Shown piece by piece: positions 45,001-54,887 of a stretch of DNA of 63,155 bases. The translations under genes and the position numbers were made by a program. Below the pieces are notes generated by a model, which saw only the letters and a list, made by a program, of their open reading frames with translations, was not told the origin of the DNA and made no database searches. Source of the stretch: Seminavis robusta (Eukaryota; Bacillariophyta; Bacillariophyceae; Naviculales; Naviculaceae); contig CAICTM010000497.1 of assembly GCA_903772945.1 (NCBI GenBank), positions 1 through 63,155 on the forward strand. The letters run 5' to 3'. Position 1 is the stretch's first letter. Each line of letters begins with the position of its first letter.

Positions 45001-48000
45001 AAGGAGCAGGAGCAGGTCAAGAGGATGCTATTATTGGTGAATCCACCCACGATAATCCTGAAAACATGACAGAGGCAAATGCTGACAGCGTGCCAGACAG
45101 CGCCCCTGGTGTTATAGCACAGTCAGGGCTGCCTCCTGGTTGGATTGAAGTGAAGGATGAAGCATCTGGCAGTATCTACTACTACAATGAGGTGACACAG
45201 GAGACTTCATGGGAGATTCCTGGTGGGCCACAAACTGAACCTGAGAATCTTGAAAGCGATGAGGTAGCAGAGAAGGAGCAGGCTCAAGAGGATGCTATTG
45301 GCGAATCCACCCACGATAATCCTGAAAACATGACAGAGGCAAATGCTGACAGCGTGCCAGACAGTGCCCCTGATGTTATAGCACAGTCAGGGCTTCCTCC
45401 TGGTTGGGTTGAAGTGAAGGATGAAGCATCTGGCAGTATCTACTACTACAATGAGGTGACCCAGGAGACTTCATGGGAGATTCCTGGTTTACCACAAACT
45501 GAACCTGAGAATCTTGAAAGCGATGAGGTAGCAGAGAAGGAGCAGGCTCAAGAGGATGCTATTGGCGAATCCACCCACGATAATCCTGAAAACATGACAG
45601 AGGCAAATGCTGACAGCGTGCCAGACAGTGCCCCTGATGTTATAGCACAGTCAGGGCTTCCTCCTGGTTGGGTTGAAGTGAAGGATGAAGCATCTGGCAG
45701 TATCTACTACTACAATGAGGTGACCCAGGAGACTTCATGGGAGATTCCTGTTGGGCCACAAACTGAACCTGAGAATCTTGAAAGCGATGAGGTAGCAGAG
45801 AAGGAGCAGGAGCAGGCTCAAGAGGATGCTATGGGTGAATCCACCCACGATAATCCTGAAAACATGACGGAGCCAAATGCTGACAGCATGCCAGACAGTG
45901 CTCCTGATGTTATAGCACAGTCAGGGCTGCCTCCTGGTTGGATTGAAGTGAAGGATGAAGCATCCGGCAGTATCTACTACTACAATGAGGTGACCCAGGA
46001 GACTTCATGGGAAATTCCCGGGGGTACCGAAGTTGTTGAGCCAGAACCGGTTCTGCAGTCTTCAGAGGCTTTGCCTGAACAGGAAATTCCAGCGGGCGTG
46101 TCAGAGAGTGAGGGGGCAGGAGAGAAGGAGCCTGTGGAAAAGGAATCTGAGGCTGTGCCATTCCAAGAGACCGCGGGAGAGCTAGACCCTGCAACTGCAA
46201 ACGATGCACCAGATATTGGAGCACAATTGGGTCTTCCACCTGGTTGGTCTGAAATGCTAGATGAAGGCTCTGGCAACATGTTCTACTTCAATGATTCAAC
46301 TCAGGAGTCTTCCTGGGAAAGACCTGTATGGCCTCATGCTGAGCCTGGGCAAGTGTTGCCGGAAGGTGTGTCCGAGGGCGAGCAGCTAACAGAGATTGAT
46401 CAACTTGAGCAAGTGCCCGAGGTGGTAGCGGCAGCAGGTACCTCTGAAGGCCCAGCAGATGAGGTTTTGGATACCACGCCTGACAAAACTGTCGAGCAGG
46501 ACATTGCACCACCCAGTCTTCCTTCTGGCTGGGTGGAAGTGAAGGATGAAGGATCTGGCGATGTGTATTTTTACAACGAAGTGACACAGGAATCATCATG
46601 GGAAAGACCTGAACAGCCCCAAGGTGAGCCAGAGCCAGCACCTTCAGATTCTGCGCCCAGAGATGGCTCTTTGGCAGAACACGACAGAACCGAACCTCAG
46701 GCTGATGCAGGCGCTGCTTCGTCGTCAATCGATAGAGACGAACCTGCTATTGAGGCGATGGATCAGGTGGCGACGGCAGCACCGAGTCAAGCACAGGATC
46801 CAGTTGGAGAGGCAGATGTATTGGTAGAACAAACCCCGTCGGATGCGATACAAGACGGGTACGCAGCTGACGATACGGCTCCGCAGTCAAGTCTTCCACC
46901 TGGCTGGAGCGAAGCTGTGGACCCCTCTACTGGCACAACCTATTATTTCAATCACACGGACAACACAACATCGTGGGAGCGGCCAATGCCAGAGAACGAT
47001 GCGACTGTTTTTGAAAACGATGTAGTTGTTGATGAGCATGAAAACGTGCCACCCAACGAAGCTTCGGCTGTTGAGGAGACTCCAGCCGCTACCACCGACG
47101 GAGCTAACTCTGAGATTGCTACAATTGAGAAGGAGGGCGGCGCTGCTTCGGAGCCGGCGAATATTGATGTGTTGGCCCCTGGATGGGTGGAGATGATTGA
47201 TCCTGGATCTGGCAACCCATACTATCTAAATGAAACTACAAACGAGACGACCTGGGAAAAACCTGTTGCTGAGACTGAGACGAACGACGGCCAGGACTCG
47301 GCGATCCCAGGCGAGCTTCCCGAAGGCTGGGAAGAACAATTGGACGCTACCGGACGAGCATACTATGTAAATACAAGTTTGGGCCTTACGCAATGGGAAC
47401 GCCCCGTTCCTGTTGCGACTCCGCAAGAAGCTATGCCCACCAAACCTGCATCTGATGGGGGTGCAACGGGTGGAAAAACTGAAGCTGCAAACAGGGCTGT
47501 GCGACCAGCTCACGCTCTTTGTTCTTTTGGATTTGGAGGACGCCTCTGTGTCTTCCGAGCAAAGGGAAAGCGTCTTGTGGAAGTTCATCGCACCCGGAAC
47601 TTGATTCAATCACACAGTTTAGTCCAAATAGAGACATCAAAGGAGCAATCTGGCATCGCTGGTCCCCTCAACACAAGCAAACCAGCGTCTGTAATTTCCT
47701 ACCTGGAAACAAAGAAGCAGGAAAAGCCAGCGGACATTCTCTGGCAATTGATTGACATTGTCTCAAACTCGAGGGGTAGAATTCGAAGTCAAAGCGGCAT
47801 ATCGAACCCAGAAAGCCCAGAGGCTGCTATTGTGGAACTGATGCTGCAGGACGGGACAACACCTCTGAAGCCATCGAGTACTGGACAGAATGGCAACACG
47901 ATTCCTCCACATGCAATTTCGGAAGGGGAAGTGGGCAAAAACGGTAAGCTGACGTTTTTCGACTGTTTTTCGACTGTTTTGCGAGCATTGTTTGCACATT

Positions 48001-49983
48001 CCGTTGCTGACATTTACTGGAAACCGCTCGTCGACAGGGAACAATACCGCAGCTCAAATCGAAACTATCCAAAATTTTATTTTGAGAGGAAAGCGTGTAG
48101 AAGCCGTCGAAGCAGCGCTCGAATCTGGAAATTTTGCCTTGGCACTCCTGGTTTCCTCATTTTGTGATTCGGACACTTATCACCATGCCGTGACACAGTT
48201 TGCGGAGAAAGTTTTGCAGACTAGCTCTCCGCTGCACACGATTGCAATGCTTTTCTCCGGACAACTTGGATCTTCGATTTGGTCGGCCGACTCAAAAGAT
48301 TTGCTTGGAAACTGGCGCTGTCATCTGGCTGCAATCATTAGTAATCGAACGCAAGGATGGGAAAGAATCGTGTTCACTCTCGGATCGAAATTGCAGCAGC
48401 TTGGCAATGTGCACGCTGCTCATGTTTGTTTCATGGTTTGTGGTCTGCAAATAATGAGCCCCATCCTGCCAGAGACTTATGTTAGCTTGTTGGGCAGCGA
48501 TCATCTTCTCCCCGAGAACGTCTCCCTGATGACTCAAGAAGGACTTGAGGCTTACGAGAGAACTGAAGCCTATGAATGGGCTAAGCGACGGGGCAATCCA
48601 AATGCCCTGATCAAGACATTGCAACCGTACAAGCTGCAGTATGCCATGATCTTGGCGGATATGGGGTTTGTAGAGCTTTCGAAGAAATATCTCGAGAACA
48701 TTCTCGTCATGTGTGATCTCGCTGGGGACGAAACAAGATTTGACAACATTGTCGCGGCTCGACTAACAGTTCCAGAAATGTGTGAGACCCCAGCCGCCTT
48801 TAAAGCTGCCTTGGCAAGCTTTGAGCAGCGGCTTTTTCAAAACGTTCCGGATGTGGACGCCGAAAAGAAAGCGGCAACGACTCCGATTGTTGCCAAGCCT
48901 TCACCACAATTGCGGTCACCCCCAAAACAAGAGGACTTCCCGGCCATTTCCCCGTCGCTTACGAATGATTCTGATATTAGTTTTATTACTGCGGCGTCCG
49001 ATGTCACCGACGCTCCACCGCCATTCGGTCAAGGAATGGTTCAACCGAAGACAAAGGACAAGGTGACCCAAATGGCAAGAGTGGTACGGAATCCCAAAAA
49101 GGATACGAAAGCTGCGATCAAACCAAAAGCAGCTGCCAAAGCTGCAACCAGTACAGTGTCCACTCCTCTTTTAGGAGCCACAAAAAACGTTCCTGTAAAA
49201 ACTCCGCCAAAGACCGAAGCTCCGAAATCAGGACCTCCTTCTTCCCTGGCTGCGTCCTCTGGGCCACCTTCACAATTGAAGACTCCGCCTGCTAGCAAGC
49301 TAACAAAGAAGGGCCCGTCTGAAAGTAAAGAAAAAGCAAAGCCATCGGGGAAGAAACCAGAACCAGCCCCAAAATCTGCTCCTGCGGTAATGCTTCAAAG
49401 TAAGTTGATTTCGTGTTTTTCCACTGGTGTATGTCTCTTTTCGCTTCCTCACAATGTACCTTTCTCTGTTTCTTCAGAACGAGACTGGACGTTTGGATTT
49501 TCCAAAACCATGACCAAGTGGCTGAACCCCGATGCTACTCAGGCAGATGTTGGCGGCAAGATGGAGGCCTACTATTGCGACGAGACGAAACGATGGATCT
49601 TCCCCGGAGAAACACCCGAGGATATCAAGCCGCTCCCCCCTCCTCCGACACCCATGGATATGACGCCGAAGGAAGAGCCAAAACCGGAGCCAGACATGGC
49701 CACCGATCCATTGGCAGCCATGATGGCTCCTCCAAAACGAACCCCTGCTTCGTATGGGAGATCTAGAGCAGGAGCGCTGGGAGTTCCATCGACGCCCCGT
49801 TCCCTCTATCCTGGAATGACGCCTCCGATGCCTGGATCAGTCATGCCGCCAGGATCAGCTGCTGGCCCTGGTGGGAGTGGTGCTCCTCCACAGTTCATGG
49901 TTTTCAAACCGTCACCACAGCCAGAGAAAAAGGCCAAGGATGGGGAAGGCAACACCACAGAGGAGAAATCAGCAGACAAGTAA
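39055..49983 (+). CDS. SEC16: SEC16 homologue with an N-terminal array of about 24 WW domains
   Basis: Exons 39055-47943, 48038-49399 and 49478-49983 (introns 94 and 78 bp, phase-consistent). The first exon needs one base restored near 45016/45017; with it the protein is about 3,585 residues. Residues 1-520 are proline-rich and disordered. Then come about 24 WW domains (LPxGW...YYYN...SWxRP), from about residue 535 to 2785, separated by acidic Glu/Pro/Thr/Ser linkers. The C-terminal part is SEC16: a central-domain segment with [10 protein letters not shown], then the helical ACE1/Sec23-binding-type region ([54 protein letters not shown]), and a tail with [14 protein letters not shown] and [17 protein letters not shown]16 organises COPII exit sites on the ER. 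The SEC16 call rests on the order of conserved blocks. The WW array is not a feature of SEC16 in yeast, plants or animals that I know of, so a diatom-specific fusion is inferred. Confidence 0.85.
44587..46020 (+). repeat. Tandem array of 264-bp near-identical WW-plus-linker units
   Basis: Units begin at 44587, 44851, 45123, 45387, 45651 and 45921 (WW domains 14 to 19). Normal spacing is 264 bp (88 residues). The 44851 unit is 272 bp: it has an extra GAGCAG (+6), an extra TAT (+3) and one missing C (-1), which breaks the frame. The unit starting at 45651 is 270 bp with the same extra GAGCAG. The high identity points to recent expansion or gene conversion. Confidence 0.92.
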
Positions 49984-50358
49984 AAGTACAAAATAAATCA
50001 CAAACGAATTATCCACTAGTAGTAGGGCTACAGCCAATACATACATGTAGCCTAGCTAGCTGGCTCTGTGATAATATGCTTGCGGTATGCTACAGTACAT
50101 GCATGTTGCGAGTGCCGCTCTTGTTGCGAAGTACCGTACAGTATGTTTCTTATAAGAGAGGTCAATATTTTATTCTGAATACAGCTCTGCAGGTTTGGGG
50201 GGAAGCAAGCGTGTCTTCGCTGCGCGTCGCGCGTCTCAAGGCAGCGCCGTTGTTATCCAAGAGAGAGATTTCATTCGATCATTCAATCTAGCTAGACGGT
50301 GCTGTTGAGATGGAGAGGCATTGTTTGCGTTGTTTCGATCTATCCTCTCCTCACAACA
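49984..50358. other. Short intergenic region between two plus-strand genes
   Basis: Contains CTAGCTAGCTGGC at about 50052 and GTACCGTACAG at about 50130. AAATAAATC at 49990 may serve as a polyadenylation signal for the SEC16 gene. No other feature seen. Confidence 0.5.
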
Positions 50359-53300
50359 ATGTCAATGTTTCCTTCCTTTTCAAGGACTCCAAAACATAAA
50401 TACGACACCGATGCTCCTGCAAAGACTCCAGGTGGCTGGAAAAGTGTGTTAGGTATCGCGACGACGACGAAAAAGGAGCCTCCTCCAGACTCCGTAGGCG
50501 CCAGTACAGCTTCTACGCGGCTAAATGGGGGCATGTCCCACGGTGCCAATGCTTCCGGATTGACCAGCAGGGACAATGCTGGTAGTCCTGATATTGGCGA
50601 TTACCAGTCACCAGCAGCAGCGTTGCAGTTCTCCCCAGAAGGCAGGGGAGCCTTTTCCATCGGCACCAGCCCGACGAGAGGAGGCCGCAAAAAACCCTCT
50701 CGTCTCCAATTCTCGGCTCTCTCGTCACGCAATTCGCTTACAAATGACGCGACAACTGCCACTGGCACACCAGCGCGAAACCGTGTTGCTTTTGGTGCCG
50801 ATGTGGATCAATCAGGCGTGCGAAATAGCCGGTCACCGTGGCGTGGAGCATCCTCGCAACTCACGACAACCACCGCTGAACCGTCTGTTTGGCAAGGGAG
50901 CCGAAACCGATCTAATGAAGTTGCAACCTCGACCTCCTTGTCTTTTCTATCCAACTCCACCAGTGGCCGTGCTCGGAGATACCGTCCAAATTCAGGATTG
51001 CTGACAGGGTCCAAGGGTGGTCGGCGTTACCGACGAACTGGAAAATTGGACGAGGAAAAGTTTGGAAAGGCCCTCGCAGGCGTTCGAGACACCTTTCTAC
51101 TACCATACAGTAACCAAGATTCGTCTACCAACGTCTACTCAACAAAGGGCGGAATACGGTGGGGTTCGATGGAGCGGCCGAGTAGAATCCCTCAAGCCGT
51201 CCACAAACGACAACGCCCCGCTCAACGGATGAAAGTGGCCGATTCTGCTGATGAAGACGACGACTTTGAAGGCGAAAGGAGTAGGAAACGCCGAAAGAAA
51301 GTCAGCTTCAACGAAGATGACGATGATGCCGTCATGACAAACACTGTAGCAACCCCCCACGGAAGCAAAGGGAGATTCAGGCGAAAAGCAACCCCAATGC
51401 CGAAGAAGGAAGGGAATGCTGCATTCGGATCTCCAGCTTCAACAGTAGATGATGACGAAGATGACGAGGTCATTGCGCCTTCTTTGCAGCGACGGGACAA
51501 CCTACCTACAGCTCCTGCTCGTCTTGAATTGAATTTCGGCTCCTTGAACAGCGACGCTCCAGTACCCTTGTCTTTTCCTTCGGGCATTGTGACTTCCTAT
51601 GATCCAACGGTCCCCGATCCAGCTGCTTGCGATCTCAAATTTGGTAGTTCAGACATTAAGTCAGCCAGCACTTCCGAGGGGATGGTATCAACCGAAAGCA
51701 AAAGCGAATATGACAAGAAGCGTTACGATCGTCCGTTGTCGCCTGTGCTCCGAAGAGGAATCGATACACCTGATGACACTGTTCCTGGACAAGCTCAAAA
51801 GAGACTCAAGCTCGGTGACAACAAGGACGAAGAAGTAGTCCCGGACTGGGTTTGCGATAACTGCCAAGCCAAGAACTCAAACGACGAATCCAAGTGTTTA
51901 AAGTGTGAGACTTACCGTAAAAGCGTGGCAGTTGCTGGGGGGTGGGGGAATTTGTTTGATGACTTCCAAAAGGACAAATGGAAATGCCCTGCTTGCAGCT
52001 CCTTTGTGGATAATAGCAAGGATCAGTGCCAAGCTTGCAATGAAAAGAGACCCGCAGATGTCGGAACCAATGCAGCCGCCGCTCCTTCTCCGACGCCCAA
52101 CAATTCCAGTGCTGCCCCCGCCTCGAAATCTTTTGCCTTCGGGAAGCCAACCCCAAACCTGCCCGTTCCGACAGGGCCTGCTCCTGAGAACAAGTTTGAA
52201 TTCAAAGCTCCTTCTCCTGGCGCTGCCGCTCCCGCAAGCACTGGTGGTTTCAAATTTGAAGCCCCCAAGAGTTCGGCCTCTGGAACGGGATCGGGCGGCT
52301 TCCTTTTCCAGGCCCCCCAAGCTTCGAAGGAAGGCAAACCGGCCACAGCGCCAACAGCAAGTTCTGCGGCAGTTGGGGGTTTCATCTTTGGCGGTACCGC
52401 TGTTCCAGCAAGTGGCTCGAATGCGGTAGGTTTAGATGCTGCGAAACAAAATGGAACAACAGCCAGTGCCTCGAAGATGTCTGCGAACGCGAAGACGTTT
52501 TCGCCTGCCAAGCGCACGGGGGAAAATGGAGACAAAAAGCTTGGCGGATCACCCAAGAACGTACAGTTTGGATTGTCGGAGTCTGCTGGCAGTGGCGCAG
52601 GTAAAGGAAACTTCGGTTTTGGAACCGATTCCACCTCAAAGTCACAATCGACATCTGCTCCTGCACCATTTGCTTTCGGGTCAACAAATGGTGGTTCTGC
52701 AGAGGAAAAGAAGAGCCAAATTGACCCCCCTGCTCCTGCACCTTTCGTCTTTGGAAAAGCACCGGCTGGTTCCGAATCGAAATCGTCGGAGCCGGCACCA
52801 GGTAGTTTTACGTTTGGTTCAGCTGCTGCATCATCGAGCGGAGAATTCTCGACGTCCTTTGGGACGAATCAAGCATCAACAAGCGCTCCGTCGAAGTCCT
52901 CCATGAGCGAGCAAAAGCCGAAACGTCAACGGGGGTATGATTTGAGCAACGGCGAGAAGACGAAGGCTGCAAAGACTCCAACGTCATCGGGAGCGGCATT
53001 GTTTGGTGCCCCTGCATCTGCTGCTCCGAAGGAACCTGCTTCTGGCGGCACTAACGCATTCAAATTTGGTAGCGCATCAGGTGACGCCGGGGCCGCTGTA
53101 GGCAACACACCAGCAGCGCCCTTTGGTAACTCGAGCGCTGCTCCATCAGGCGGGCTTCAATTTGGTGCTTCCGACCAGACGTCAAGCAACGGTACCTCGA
53201 ATTCATTCACCTTTGGAGCATCTAGTTCTCAGGCACCTGCACCTGCTCCCACAACTGGGTTTGGTCCTGCAGCTCAAGCAACTACTTTCGGCAGTATCCC

Positions 53301-53964
53301 TGCTCCTGCGCCCGCTGTTCCCGTCGGTGGTTTTGGAGCGGCGCCAGCATCAGCCACAACATTTGGAGTCGCCCCAGCACCAGCCACAACTTTCGGGAGC
53401 GGCCCTGCTCCTGCGTTTGGGGCTGGGACGACGCCAGCACCAGGAGTAGCCTTCGGGGCTGCACCAGCACCAACCCCAGGTTTCGGTTTTGGTGCTGCTT
53501 CTTCGACAGGCTTTGGTTCAGCCAATCCGCCTGCAGCAACTCCCGGTGCACCGACATTTGGTGCTCCTTCCAACACGCCCGCAACCAGCTTTGGTGCGCC
53601 TGGCTTTGGCTCGCAAACACCGGCTGCGAACCAGGGCTTCAACTCTGCGGCGTTTGGCAATGGCGGAGCTGCTAGTTCTGGCTTTGGAACCGCGAATGCA
53701 GCACCCAACTCGACAGGAGCCTTTGGCACAACTGGCTTTGGTGCGCCCCCTGGTGGAGGGTTTGCAAGTACGCCTGTTCCCGCTGGGGGCTTTGGCGGGG
53801 GAGGCTTTGGTGCTGCAGCGCCCCAGGCACCTTCAACGGCTCCAAACTTTGGTGCTGCAGCGCCCCAGGCACCTTCTACAGCTCCAAACTTTAGCATCGG
53901 AACATCTGGTACGAAGCAACGGCGGAGAATGGTTCGCGCCAAAAGACCTACGCGACCAGCTTGA
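50359..53964 (+). CDS. NUP153: FG-repeat nucleoporin with two RanBP2-type zinc fingers (NUP153-like)
   Basis: Single open frame of 1,201 residues from the ATG at 50359 (MSMFPSF). The frame is open 20 codons further, to 50299, but that N-terminus does not look conserved. Two zinc fingers of the RanBP2 type lie at about 497-525 (WVCDNCQAKN...CLKC) and 541-567 (WKCPACSSF...CQAC). From about residue 575 to 1180 the chain is full of FG-type repeats (FKFG, FTFG, GFG, FGAPA). The last residues, FSIGTSG then RRRMVRAKR, resemble the C-terminal end of NUP153/Nup1 proteins. Upstream are basic patches suited to nuclear import. Role: nuclear basket or channel component of the pore complex. Which animal or yeast nucleoporin is the true counterpart is uncertain; NUP153 is the best match by zinc fingers plus FG tail. 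Confidence 0.82.
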   Translation: MSMFPSFSRTPKHKYDTDAPAKTPGGWKSVLGIATTTKKEPPPDSVGASTASTRLNGGMSHGANASGLTSRDNAGSPDIGDYQSPAAALQFSPEGRGAFSIGTSPTRGGRKKPSRLQFSALSSRNSLTNDATTATGTPARNRVAFGADVDQSGVRNSRSPWRGASSQLTTTTAEPSVWQGSRNRSNEVATSTSLSFLSNSTSGRARRYRPNSGLLTGSKGGRRYRRTGKLDEEKFGKALAGVRDTFLLPYSNQDSSTNVYSTKGGIRWGSMERPSRIPQAVHKRQRPAQRMKVADSADEDDDFEGERSRKRRKKVSFNEDDDDAVMTNTVATPHGSKGRFRRKATPMPKKEGNAAFGSPASTVDDDEDDEVIAPSLQRRDNLPTAPARLELNFGSLNSDAPVPLSFPSGIVTSYDPTVPDPAACDLKFGSSDIKSASTSEGMVSTESKSEYDKKRYDRPLSPVLRRGIDTPDDTVPGQAQKRLKLGDNKDEEVVPDWVCDNCQAKNSNDESKCLKCETYRKSVAVAGGWGNLFDDFQKDKWKCPACSSFVDNSKDQCQACNEKRPADVGTNAAAAPSPTPNNSSAAPASKSFAFGKPTPNLPVPTGPAPENKFEFKAPSPGAAAPASTGGFKFEAPKSSASGTGSGGFLFQAPQASKEGKPATAPTASSAAVGGFIFGGTAVPASGSNAVGLDAAKQNGTTASASKMSANAKTFSPAKRTGENGDKKLGGSPKNVQFGLSESAGSGAGKGNFGFGTDSTSKSQSTSAPAPFAFGSTNGGSAEEKKSQIDPPAPAPFVFGKAPAGSESKSSEPAPGSFTFGSAAASSSGEFSTSFGTNQASTSAPSKSSMSEQKPKRQRGYDLSNGEKTKAAKTPTSSGAALFGAPASAAPKEPASGGTNAFKFGSASGDAGAAVGNTPAAPFGNSSAAPSGGLQFGASDQTSSNGTSNSFTFGASSSQAPAPAPTTGFGPAAQATTFGSIPAPAPAVPVGGFGAAPASATTFGVAPAPATTFGSGPAPAFGAGTTPAPGVAFGAAPAPTPGFGFGAASSTGFGSANPPAATPGAPTFGAPSNTPATSFGAPGFGSQTPAANQGFNSAAFGNGGAASSGFGTANAAPNSTGAFGTTGFGAPPGGGFASTPVPAGGFGGGGFGAAAPQAPSTAPNFGAAAPQAPSTAPNFSIGTSGTKQRRRMVRAKRPTRPA

Positions 53965-54887
53965 AGCGACAATCTACAAAGCTGAACAAAGAATTGCTAC
54001 CGTATAATAACATAGTTCGAAAGCTTGTCTGTTCCCACCGGTACTAAGCTAGGTTTGTTGCCTTTCGATTGCTGGGTAGTTGCTACCAGGTAGCATTTTA
54101 ACATAGAATACTAAGCAGCCAAGATTTCTGCGGCAAACGTTCCTTTTGTCTAGTGCCTCATTAGGAAACGTGAGGTTAACTACCGGTAGTGTGCTGGCAG
54201 AGTTGGGTACGGTACCGGTACTGACACATCAATGACGGCTTCGACCTGGCCGCATTTTTTCCATGGCTGCGGTACTTGTGCATGTAGGCGGATGGAAAGT
54301 CTACTTGATGTTGCACTGATTGCTTAGCTAGCTAGATTAGATTGTGTTTTTAAAAGTGGAAAAGTGGAAAGAGCCCGTGAAGATGGAAAAGAGCCCTGTG
54401 CTGTGTGCTGTGTTGCCCATGCTTCTCACTCTTGTCGACAACAGCCAGATGCCGGAAGAAGATTCCGACGGGATTCGGATCAGAGACACTGGTGAAAGTG
54501 GAATGGAAGGGTTGACAGCGATATGAGAACACTGGGAAGGCCCTTATGAGGGGTGCATCAAGTGATCCTTTTATTATTCCCCTCTATTTTGTTTGTTTCA
54601 AATTTGAATGAACGTACCGCTACGAGGTTTAAAGCGCTCCTTCTTCATTTTCCTCAAACTGCATCCCAAACTGTATCCTTCAAGCAAAGTATCTTACAAA
54701 CGATGTGTAAGGATCCGATGGAGAGCATCAACGTTGCGGTCACAAAACAAACTCAAGGTGTGTTGTGTTGATCCGACCGACAGAAGCTAGCTAGCATCAG
54801 AGAAGGTGTCAAGCACAGTAATCCAGGAGCTCCAACTGGACCTCTACCTTGTTTTATTTTTCTATTTTGCCAGGCTTGAACGCTACG
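53965..54887. other. Intergenic region, no gene seen
   Basis: Holds TACCGG words (54037, 54181, 54222) and CTAGCTAGATTAG (54329). TTGCCAG just before the next start codon (about 54867-54873) could be the acceptor of a 5'UTR intron. Confidence 0.5.

Noticed and set aside
45060..45069. Two separate genes split at 45069/45066
   Set aside because: The repeat unit continues across the break with only one base missing, so one gene with a frameshift is simpler.
53274..53972. 232-codon Ala/Pro-rich minus-strand ORF
   Set aside because: Antisense of the FG-repeat region of the nucleoporin; composition artefact.
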